Below, in pieces: positions 1-6,994 of a stretch of DNA of 11,216 bases. Numbering within the stretch: position 1 is the stretch's first letter; every line of letters begins with the position of its first letter. The notes below the pieces were generated by a model. That model ran no database searches, had not been told where the DNA came from, and saw only the letters and a list, made by a program, of their open reading frames with translations. The DNA comes from Candidatus Woesearchaeota archaeon (GTDB lineage: Archaea; Nanoarchaeota; Nanoarchaeia; Woesearchaeales; CALCXY01): contig JASMFX010000013.1 of NCBI GenBank assembly GCA_030751555.1, forward strand, positions 1 to 11,216. The letters are read 5' to 3'. The translations under genes were made by a program, and so were the position numbers.

Positions 1-594
1 TGTTCTTGCCAGAATAATTTCTTCAGACCCGTCCGGCGCTCGCAAACTTATATCCTCTGGATTCGGGACCTTTTTACCCCAAACCATTGTATGGAGATAG
101 AGTCTTCCTCCTTTCGGAAGAACATCTGAGCAAAATTTGAAGAATTTTTTATAGATTTTTTCCTGATTTCCTGCTCTAAATTCTTCTATTGAACAAAAGT
201 GTTCAATAGCGCCTATGGACACAGCACCATCAAATTTTCCTATTTCTTTGGGATTGACGTTTTTATAATCTTGTAGGCTAGAATCTAATCCTTTAGATAG
301 ATTATATTGATTTTGCGCATTGGAAAGTGTAAATCCCACACCATCACCACCTCTTTTCCTAATTGCATTTAACATCGGCCCCCATCCACATCCTATATCC
401 AAAATTCTATTTCCTGGTTTAAATTTTATGCCATTCAGCACATACCTATGTTTGTCTTTTTGGGCATGATCCAAGGTTTTACTAAAATCTCCATCATAGA
501 AGGCACAAGAAAAATCTGCATAATCTCCAAGCCGAAGGACATGAAAATAATCTGCCCAATCATACATGGCTTCTATTTCTCTCTGAGTTGCCAT
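1..594 (-). CDS. SAM-dependent methyltransferase, cyclopropane-fatty-acid synthase (CFA/mycolate MTase) family; partial, 3' end outside the window
   Basis: The reverse strand reads open from an ATG at 594-592 to the window edge, giving the first 198 residues. Residues 30-45 (an FYDGDF..TLDHAQ segment) match the region that precedes the Rossmann fold in CFA-synthase-like enzymes. The SAM-binding motif LDIGCGWG is at 65-72, a GFTLSNAQ segment at 87-94 fits the 'G-x-T-x-S-x-x-Q' strand-2 motif of the family, and SIGAIEHF is at 126-133. The family transfers a methyl or methylene group from SAM to lipid double bonds or related acceptors. In an archaeon with isoprenoid lipids the acceptor is unclear, so only the fold and SAM use are secure. 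The start is supported by an AT-rich TATA-like element about 25 nt upstream, consistent with a leaderless mRNA. The gene is divergent from the lipoprotein gene at 712. The C-terminal part cannot be judged. Confidence 0.88.
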   Translation of the reverse strand, partial: MATQREIEAMYDWADYFHVLRLGDYADFSCAFYDGDFSKTLDHAQKDKHRYVLNGIKFKPGNRILDIGCGWGPMLNAIRKRGGDGVGFTLSNAQNQYNLSKGLDSSLQDYKNVNPKEIGKFDGAVSIGAIEHFCSIEEFRAGNQEKIYKKFFKFCSDVLPKGGRLYLHTMVWGKKVPNPEDISLRAPDGSEEIILART

Positions 595-612
595 AGTAAT
601 GTAAAAACACAC

Positions 613-625
613 ATATAATTTATAG
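613..625 (-). promoter_or_regulatory. TATA-like promoter of the methyltransferase gene
   Basis: On the minus strand this reads CTATAAATTATAT. Its centre lies about 25 nt upstream of the ATG at 594, the spacing expected between an archaeal TATA box and a transcription start at or next to the start codon. Confidence 0.55.
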
Positions 626-674
626 TTTTCTATTTTTAGGGCATCTCATCGTCAAAGCTGAGATATACCAAATC

Positions 675-682
675 TTTATAAA
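675..682 (+). promoter_or_regulatory. TATA box of the cupredoxin-like lipoprotein gene
   Basis: TTTATAAA predicts transcription starting near 704. It overlaps the in-frame ATG at 682, which argues against that ATG being the true start. The ATGs at 712 and 715 lie just downstream of the predicted transcript start, after a G-rich GGGGGA at 705-710. Confidence 0.6.
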
Positions 683-711
683 TGCAACCCTCTTTTCTGT
701 ACTTGGGGGAT

Positions 712-1218
712 ATGATGAAGCTTTGGATACTAGCTTTTGTTGTACTACTTATTGCATGCGGAAGCTCTGTAAGTCAGCAGAGCATTAGTGATGCTGGTAG
801 TGTTGCTCCGACATCTGTGGAGACAGTTGCTGAGGATAGTAGTGCAACTAATGATTCTCCTGATTCTTCTGAGAAAACTGTTCCTGAAAGTACTGATAAA
901 CCAAAAACAAACTTTATTCCAACTCACACTATCGACATAAGGTTTCTCTTTTTTGAGCCAAATGTAACCACTGTTAAAACAGGGACAAAGGTTGTCTGGG
1001 TTCATAGGGATGATATAAAGCCATTTCACAGGGTTTTATCCTTAGATAGTGTTGAGACAGAGAATCGGCAGATAAGGCCTTTGTTTGACAGTGGCAGGAT
1101 GGGTTTTGAAGAAACCTATTCTTATGTATTTGACAAGCCAGGAATTTATCAATATCTAGATCCTTTTTTTACAAAAGATGATGATCTCATGGGCGGATTT
1201 ATTACTGTTGAGGATTAG
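712..1218 (+). CDS. Lipoprotein with a cupredoxin-like domain, copper ligands incomplete
   Basis: 168 residues from ATG 712 (715 is equally possible). The longer frame from 682 is rejected because the TATA box overlaps that codon and the extra 10 residues precede a complete signal peptide. Residues 4-15 are hydrophobic and end in LLIAC, a lipobox with C16 as the likely lipidated residue. Residues 17-65 are a Ser/Thr/Asp/Glu-rich linker. Residues 70-168 look like a plastocyanin/azurin beta-sandwich: FLFFEPNVTTVKTGTKVVWV, then H106 where the first copper His sits, then Y-S-Y-V-F-D-K-P-G-I-Y and a final M160-G-G-F-I-T-V strand. Type 1 copper proteins have Cys and His after the Y-x position. Here the sequence is Y-Q-Y-L-D-P with no Cys in the domain, so the classic blue-copper site is absent. 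The protein is probably anchored outside the cell membrane. It overlaps the convergent gene by 17 bp. Confidence 0.82.
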   Translation: MMKLWILAFVVLLIACGSSVSQQSISDAGSVAPTSVETVAEDSSATNDSPDSSEKTVPESTDKPKTNFIPTHTIDIRFLFFEPNVTTVKTGTKVVWVHRDDIKPFHRVLSLDSVETENRQIRPLFDSGRMGFEETYSYVFDKPGIYQYLDPFFTKDDDLMGGFITVED

Positions 1219-2683
1219 GGACTTCGAGTGTCATCATGATCTGAAGGTTGGGTTCTAGTTCATATAAAACCTCTTCTTTTAGTTCCAAAGGTACATTCGG
1301 AAAGTCTCTTTCCAGGCAACGTTTAACTAGCACCAGATAACCTTCAGCGTGAAGTCCTGAATCTTCTCGTTTAAATGCCTTCCCTGTTCCTCGTTTGTAG
1401 ATCTGGACAGCTTTGTTAATTGATTCTAATCCACGAAGCTCTGTATCCTCATCTGCTTGATATTTGCTTTGTAAAATGGAGCACAAACCCTTACTCACGA
1501 TCACACTTTGGTTGAGTATATCAAGGCGATCACCTGATTGTAGTTGTGTGAGTGCTTCAACAGCCTCCAGATAGGCTATTTTGGTGTTATCCTCTACTTG
1601 GTTGATCAAAGGGACTAATTCATAAGCTAATTCATCATACCAGTGAGCAGGGATACTGCCTGGACTGGGTATGTTCTTAGCGGCAATCTTCACTTTCTCC
1701 AGATCATCCACTACTTTTTTGTACAGCGAAGGCTCTTTTTGAGCTGCCTCAGTGTAGGCTAATGCTCTTCTGGCATAAACTACTACTTCTCTCACTGGAT
1801 GAGGAGACTTTTCCAGAGCATTGTCTGCAGTTGTGAGGAGCATGATATTGTGATCTTGATCTGTTCCTCTTGAATTATGCATCAGCATTAGGACTAGGGA
1901 ATCCAGGTTTTCCTTTTCGACTTCAGTGGGAGAGTTTATTTTTGCAATCTGTTTATTGAGGTGGGATGTATTGATTTTACTAGTGTCCCTCTGTGTGTAG
2001 CCTAGAAGGCATCCTTCCATTACCAGTTTCCACAACTCATCATGGGAAGCAATCTCTGCTAATCCAGTGTCTTTGTAAACTTCTTCAGCAATAAAATTGT
2101 TTCCCGCAATGAGATTGCTGAGTTTTAGTGATCCTTCTGCACTCAAGGTACAATATTTTAGAGTTGTACTTCTTCGTCTAGCAAGCTCAGCTGAGATACC
2201 CCAGATCCAGTTAGCATTGGTTTCATCCATGTCTCCTACATGGTTTCCTGATAGGGCTTTTAATGCGATAGCAAGTTGTTCTGTATCTGAGCCTTGATAA
2301 GGTGAAGGCGGATAAGCGAGGCCTAGTTGCTCTGCTCGATAGGCTCTAAAACGCTGTGCCTGGACTCCTGAGAACTGGTTTTCAGCGCTGATATTGAAAT
2401 TATTTAAGATGTAGCCTATGTCTAAATGACGTTCAAGGTCTATTTTGCTTGGACTTTTGATTACAGTAAGGGGGTTTGTTATTTGCTCTGCTTGAGCTGC
2501 TTTAACTGGTTTTGGTTGTTTAGAATAATTTGCATCTTCCTCTAGAGGTTTTATCTGCATGTAGGCTATGGCACTGAGACCTAGAATGACAGCTGAACCA
2601 AATATTGTAGTTATTATAGATACAATGGCTGTTTTGTTCTCATCAAAAGGGTTCCTCTTCCTTGTAAACCGCATTTTTATCAT
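1202..2683 (-). CDS. Hypothetical membrane-anchored protein with a large helical ectodomain
   Basis: 493 residues from ATG 2683; an in-frame ATG at 2674 (residue 4) is an alternative that fits the TATA box slightly better. The N-terminus is strongly basic (R and K within residues 3-17). A single hydrophobic segment at about 19-42 follows, so by the positive-inside rule the rest should face outward. Residues about 75-480 are rich in Leu/Ala/Glu/Lys, with repeated amphipathic helix-like stretches and little predicted strand, suggesting an alpha-solenoid or TPR-like array. Only a few scattered Cys and no catalytic motif are visible. I do not recognise a family. Its stop lies inside the 3' end of the convergent lipoprotein gene, and both products are predicted at the cell surface. 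A functional link between them is only a guess. Confidence 0.82.
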   Translation of the reverse strand: MIKMRFTRKRNPFDENKTAIVSIITTIFGSAVILGLSAIAYMQIKPLEEDANYSKQPKPVKAAQAEQITNPLTVIKSPSKIDLERHLDIGYILNNFNISAENQFSGVQAQRFRAYRAEQLGLAYPPSPYQGSDTEQLAIALKALSGNHVGDMDETNANWIWGISAELARRRSTTLKYCTLSAEGSLKLSNLIAGNNFIAEEVYKDTGLAEIASHDELWKLVMEGCLLGYTQRDTSKINTSHLNKQIAKINSPTEVEKENLDSLVLMLMHNSRGTDQDHNIMLLTTADNALEKSPHPVREVVVYARRALAYTEAAQKEPSLYKKVVDDLEKVKIAAKNIPSPGSIPAHWYDELAYELVPLINQVEDNTKIAYLEAVEALTQLQSGDRLDILNQSVIVSKGLCSILQSKYQADEDTELRGLESINKAVQIYKRGTGKAFKREDSGLHAEGYLVLVKRCLERDFPNVPLELKEEVLYELEPNLQIMMTLEVPNPQQ

Positions 2684-2696
2684 TGTTTCTTATGAC

Positions 2697-2709
2697 TATT
2701 TAAATATTA
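2697..2709 (-). promoter_or_regulatory. TATA-like promoter of the large membrane protein gene
   Basis: The minus strand reads TAATATTTAAATA. A transcript start 26 nt downstream falls near 2677, between the two candidate start codons at 2683 and 2674. This leaves the choice of start open and slightly favours 2674. Confidence 0.5.
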
Positions 2710-2776
2710 GGCTTTTTCCCTTCTAAAGTAGTGAATCTTCAAAAATCGTCTATATTGCTGTTAAATTACCCATAAA

Positions 2777-2784
2777 TTTATATA
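2777..2784 (+). promoter_or_regulatory. TATA box of the 54-residue basic protein gene
   Basis: TTTATATA predicts transcription from about 2806. This leaves a leader of roughly 29 nt before ATG 2835 that contains the Shine-Dalgarno sequence, unlike most genes in this window, which look leaderless. Confidence 0.6.
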
Positions 2785-2820
2785 CTACAGGCCCTTGAAT
2801 GATAAATATTAAATTCATGC

Positions 2821-2828
2821 GGAGGTGA
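2821..2828 (+). promoter_or_regulatory. Strong Shine-Dalgarno site
   Basis: GGAGGTGA is a full 8-nt match to the conserved anti-Shine-Dalgarno end of 16S rRNA and lies 6 nt before ATG 2835. It fixes the start of the small gene and is the best ribosome binding site in the window. It also falls inside a three-codon ATG-CGG-AGG-TGA frame at 2817-2828. Confidence 0.8.
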
Positions 2829-2834
2829 ATATTG

Positions 2835-2999
2835 ATGGCACAACCAAAACCAGGTGAAAAGATCTCTTTTTATGATGTAAAGGGAAAGACAAAATTTATG
2901 GCAAGTGAGTGGAGGGTCGTAGTAAAAAAAGGCAGAAAATTTGCAGTTGCTAAGGCTCCTTCTGGTATTGAAGCTTATAGAATTTTAGGTAAGGCATAA
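2835..2999 (+). CDS. Small basic protein, 54 residues, function unknown
   Basis: A 54-residue frame too short for ordinary ORF cut-offs, supported by its own TATA box, a near-perfect Shine-Dalgarno and an adjacent terminator-like hairpin. The protein is Lys/Arg-rich with one Trp (W26), no Cys and no hydrophobic segment. It begins MAQPKPGEKISFYDVKGKTK and ends in a Gly-Ile-Glu-Ala-Tyr-Arg-Ile-Leu-Gly-Lys-Ala tail. The alternating pattern from residue 25 (EWRVVVKKGRKFAVAKAP) suggests two or three beta strands. Size and charge would suit a nucleic-acid-binding or ribosome-associated protein, but no motif proves this. It does not end in Gly-Gly-Glu/Gln and has no Pup-like helical region, so it is not a Pup candidate for the downstream gene. 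The strong expression signals suggest an abundant product. Confidence 0.83.
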   Translation: MAQPKPGEKISFYDVKGKTKFMASEWRVVVKKGRKFAVAKAPSGIEAYRILGKA

Positions 3000-3015
3000 T
3001 CCTTGCCTTTTTTTT
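2991..3015 (+). terminator. Hairpin plus oligo-T terminator after the small basic protein gene
   Basis: AAGGCA (2991-2996) and TGCCTT (3004-3009) form a 6-bp stem with a 7-nt loop that contains the end of the stop codon. It runs into eight T residues (3008-3015), with further T runs to about 3041. Archaeal termination needs mainly the T tracts, and the hairpin is an addition. Confidence 0.7.
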
Positions 3016-3061
3016 AATTTATTTTTTGTCTATTTTTTTTTATGTTTCTAGTATGCAATAA

Positions 3062-3069
3062 TTTTTAAA
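3062..3069 (+). promoter_or_regulatory. TATA-like box of the PafA/Dop-like gene
   Basis: TTTTTAAA lies with its centre about 28 nt before ATG 3094, predicting a leaderless transcript. No Shine-Dalgarno precedes the start codon. Confidence 0.55.
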
Positions 3070-3093
3070 GATTGGGCCATTTTAGGTGTTTCT

Positions 3094-3705
3094 ATGTTGG
3101 GAAGAACATTTTCTATGGAATATGAGTATGGGCTGCAAGGGTTTCCCCAGGAAGAATGCGATAAACCTGAGTTACTCGACCAGATGTTTTACGCAATTGA
3201 TAAGTTATTGGGTGTTGATGGGGATTCTGCGAGGAGCCATATAAACACTTTCTATCCTAATGGTGCTCGAATCTATCAAGATTGCAGCCATGTGGAAACT
3301 TCTTTACCCGAATGTAAGAGTCTTACTGATGTGATTGTGAGGGATAAGGCTTTTGAGAGAATTATGTGGCGTGCTGCTCGTATGGTGGATGATGAAATGT
3401 CTTACAATGTGTTTGTATATAAATTCAATATGGAGACAAAAAGACAACTTAGGGGAGGAAGAGAAAGGGCTACTTATGGAAGTCATGAAAATTATTCGTT
3501 TGACAAACTAATGTTTCTTGATAATAACAAAGATCTAGAAGGAGTAGGTGACGATGGTTTACTCACGATGGTTGGACAGAATGAATGGAATATTGACTCT
3601 GCTAAGTTATTTTCACCTCTGACGCCTGGACTTTTGAGAAATCAGTTTTCTCCAATTGAGCAAGAGAGATTACAAGAAATCGTGCAATCATACTCTCCTG
3701 AATAG
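3094..3705 (+). CDS. Short PafA/Dop-family protein (Pup ligase/depupylase-like), C-terminal half absent
   Basis: 203 residues. Three blocks match the carboxylate-amine ligase fold of Pup ligase PafA and depupylase Dop. SMEYEYG at 7-13 corresponds to the G-I-E-T-E-Y/F-G strand, whose two Glu bind ATP-Mg. NGARIYQDCSHVETSLPEC at 56-74 corresponds to the N-G-A-R-L-Y-x-D...SHPEY..AEC block, whose Asp is the catalytic base. ATYGSHENYSF at about 126-136 corresponds to the N-S-Y-G-C-H-E-N-Y block. From about residue 137 similarity fades; only an LTPGLLRNQF segment faintly recalls the helix after that block. PafA and Dop are about 450-500 residues, so the half carrying the remaining phosphate-binding Arg residues is missing. 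No other frame before gyrB continues it. It could be a degraded gene, a minimal enzyme, or half of a two-part enzyme. The frame is intact with its own promoter, which argues against fresh decay. No Pup or proteasome gene is visible in the window. Confidence 0.8.
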   Translation: MLGRTFSMEYEYGLQGFPQEECDKPELLDQMFYAIDKLLGVDGDSARSHINTFYPNGARIYQDCSHVETSLPECKSLTDVIVRDKAFERIMWRAARMVDDEMSYNVFVYKFNMETKRQLRGGRERATYGSHENYSFDKLMFLDNNKDLEGVGDDGLLTMVGQNEWNIDSAKLFSPLTPGLLRNQFSPIEQERLQEIVQSYSPE

Positions 3706-3777
3706 GTTCAGCGGTTAGATCATACCCCTTGAATTCTGACAATACAGCCTTTCTACCCCTATTTTGAGACCGAAAAG

Positions 3778-3785
3778 TATATAAA
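3778..3785 (+). promoter_or_regulatory. TATA box upstream of gyrB
   Basis: TATATAAA, preceded by a purine-rich CGAAAAG that resembles a BRE, predicts a start near 3808 and a leader of about 38 nt. A weaker TATA-like CTATATCT at 3818-3825 is placed for a leaderless start at 3846. The sequence does not decide which is used. No Shine-Dalgarno precedes the gene. Confidence 0.5.
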
Positions 3786-3809
3786 GGGTATACCATCATA
3801 TATTCTTGA

Positions 3810-5837
<2,028 letters not shown>

Positions 5838-5850
5838 TTTTTTGCAAAAA
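5838..5850 (+). terminator. Possible gyrB terminator
   Basis: Six T residues directly follow the TGA stop and form part of a palindromic TTTTTGCAAAAA (5839-5850). This fits archaeal oligo-T termination but is weak. A TTTTT run follows at 5866-5870. Confidence 0.35.
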
Positions 5851-5947
5851 TTGAAATTCTAATGGGTTTTTGATGAGTTCGAAAAGCAGAAAATTACTGC
5901 TCAGCATAAAGAAAAACTCCTAAACGCTCTCTAAATGAAGCGCAACC

Positions 5948-5955
5948 TTTAAATA
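5948..5955 (+). promoter_or_regulatory. TATA box of the eS1 gene
   Basis: TTTAAATA is centred 26-27 nt before ATG 5978, so the mRNA should begin at the start codon. The upstream CGCAACC may form part of the BRE context. Confidence 0.7.
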
Positions 5956-5977
5956 CCCCTTAGAGTTCTCACATTCT

Positions 5978-6832
5978 ATGGCAAAATCAACTGCTTCAAA
6001 GGTAAAGAAAAAAACATGGTATCAGATAGTAGACTCTGGAATGTTTGGTAAGGCTGTTTTGGGAGAGACATATGTAGAGAATCCAGAGCAGATTGTTGGT
6101 AAGACAGTGAGTATTAACATGATGGATCTTACTAGGGATCCTAAGAAGCAAAATACAATCATCAAATTCGTTATTTCTGACATGAAAGGGGATAAAGCAC
6201 AGGCGAGTGTTATTGGATTAGGGTTAAACTCTTCTTCAATAAAAAGATTAATGAGAAGGGGAAAAGCAAGAGTTGATCTTTCTAATGTTTATAAAACAAA
6301 AGATGGAAAACATGTTAGGGTTAAGCCTTTTATTGTAACTAGGGTGCCTAGCTATAAATCAACTCTCAGTGATATTAGAAGAACTGTTCATAATTTTTTT
6401 TTAGATACTATGGAGAAATTAACTTATCAGGATTTTGTAAATACTCTTGTAGAATATAGGCTTCAGAGAACTCTAAGAGGGCATTTAGAGAAGATTATTC
6501 CTTTAAGCGCTTGTGAAGTTAGAGACATGAGAATAGTAACCCTGCGGAAAGATGGGGAGAAACAGGCGGTTGAGGATGTTATTAGAGAAGATCAGAAGGT
6601 TGCTAAAGCTAAGGCTGCGAAGGAGAAAAGGGATGCAAAGAAGGCGGTCAAGGTAGAGAAGAAAGAGGCTCCTAAGGAAGAGAAAAAGGAAGTACAAGAA
6701 GAGAAAAAGGAAGTTCCTGTAAAAGAGGAGAAAGTTGAGAAAAAAGAAGAGAAGAAGGAAGAAAGTGCAGTTAAAGATGTTAAAGAAGTAAAGGAAGTTA
6801 AAACAGAAGCAGTAGCTCCTGAAAGTTCGTAA
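5978..6832 (+). CDS. rps3ae: 30S ribosomal protein eS1 (S3Ae)
   Basis: 284 residues; small-subunit ribosomal protein shared by archaea and eukaryotes, located near the mRNA exit region. The core (about 1-205) carries family landmarks: K-K-T-W-Y at 12-16, the SGMFGKAVLGET segment, VGKTVSINMMDLTRDPKKQN, the RRGKARVDLSNVYKTKDG block, PFIVTR, and the Arg/Leu-rich LVEYRLQRTLRGHLEKIIPL region. From about 206 to the end is a low-complexity Lys/Glu/Val tail, including a duplicated heptad EEKKEVQ/EEKKEVP. The core matches the usual family length, so the tail is an extension and probably disordered. The start is fixed by the TATA spacing and by the basic N-terminus normal for the family. The Lys-rich tail may contact rRNA, which is inference. 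Confidence 0.95.
   Translation: MAKSTASKVKKKTWYQIVDSGMFGKAVLGETYVENPEQIVGKTVSINMMDLTRDPKKQNTIIKFVISDMKGDKAQASVIGLGLNSSSIKRLMRRGKARVDLSNVYKTKDGKHVRVKPFIVTRVPSYKSTLSDIRRTVHNFFLDTMEKLTYQDFVNTLVEYRLQRTLRGHLEKIIPLSACEVRDMRIVTLRKDGEKQAVEDVIREDQKVAKAKAAKEKRDAKKAVKVEKKEAPKEEKKEVQEEKKEVPVKEEKVEKKEEKKEESAVKDVKEVKEVKTEAVAPESS
6677..6714 (+). repeat. Short tandem repeat in the eS1 tail
   Basis: The 17-nt unit GAAGAGAAAAAGGAAGT occurs at 6677-6693 and 6698-6714, a 21-nt period equal to seven codons. It encodes a duplicated Glu-Glu-Lys-Lys-Glu-Val-Gln/Pro heptad and shows that the charged tail grew at least partly by duplication. Confidence 0.8.
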
Positions 6833-6857
6833 TTCTAGTAATTTTTAGCCGAAATTC

Positions 6858-6864
6858 TTTTAAA
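6858..6864 (+). promoter_or_regulatory. TATA-like box of the tRNA-Gln/bud32 unit
   Basis: TTTTAAA is centred about 26 nt before 6887, two bases before the first tRNA nucleotide. No comparable TATA box is placed for a start at bud32, so this promoter may serve both genes. Confidence 0.6.
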
Positions 6865-6888
6865 CAGATTCAGTTTAACCAGCTTTAC

Positions 6889-6992
6889 AGCCCTATGGTG
6901 TAGTGGTCAAGCATAGTGGACTCTGGTGGGAGAAGCTTCCGAGCTTCGCTCGGATGAATCCGCTGACGGCAGTTCAAATCTGCCTAGGGCTA
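6889..6992 (+). tRNA. tRNA-Gln (anticodon CTG) with intron
   Basis: All arms fold. The acceptor stem AGCCCTA/TAGGGCT has 7 of 7 pairs including A1-U72. The D stem GTGT/GCAT has two G-U pairs and a GG-containing 9-nt loop. The anticodon stem GTGGA/TCCGC has one G-U pair and loop C-T-CTG-G-A, giving anticodon CTG at 6923-6925. The variable region is 4 nt. The T arm GGCAG/CTGCC is perfect with loop TTCAAAT. Discriminator A73 is at 6992, and CCA is not encoded. Removing 31 nt between positions 37 and 38 leaves a 73-nt tRNA. The CUG anticodon, A1-U72 and A73 agree with archaeal tRNA-Gln, which is normally charged with Glu and then amidated by GatDE. The bud32 start codon begins 2 nt after the tRNA end. 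Confidence 0.95.
6927..6957 (+). other. tRNA-Gln intron (31 nt) at position 37/38
   Basis: This segment interrupts the anticodon loop at the canonical archaeal site after purine 37. A shift of one base is possible, but it would give U38 instead of the usual A38. A bulge-helix-bulge can be drawn with bulges GG^T and GA^A. Its central helix (CTCT against GGAT) contains a C-U mismatch. The intron also contains a perfect 7-bp hairpin, TCCGAGC (6938-6944) with GCTCGGA (6948-6954), which competes for the same bases. Confidence 0.85.
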
Positions 6993-6994
6993 TT

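Noticed and set aside
682..711. In-frame ATG at 682 as the start of the lipoprotein gene
   Set aside because: The TATA box covers it, and the ten extra residues precede a complete lipoprotein signal peptide starting at 712/715.
745..1029. 94-codon minus-strand frame inside the lipoprotein gene
   Set aside because: It is a shadow of the plus-strand gene, with no promoter and no recognisable domain.
2835..2999. The 54-residue protein as a Pup-like modifier for the PafA/Dop-like enzyme
   Set aside because: It ends in Leu-Gly-Lys-Ala, not Gly-Gly-Glu/Gln, is basic rather than acidic, and is separated from the next gene by a terminator.
3602..3799. 65-codon minus-strand frame between the PafA/Dop-like gene and gyrB
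   Set aside because: It overlaps the well-supported plus-strand gene for about 100 bp and its product shows no recognisable domain. A weak TATA-like sequence at about 3824-3833 is the only support.
6926..6994. GTG at 6926 as the start of a longer Bud32
   Set aside because: This stretch is the tRNA-Gln intron and 3' exon, and the kinase fold begins at ATG 6995.
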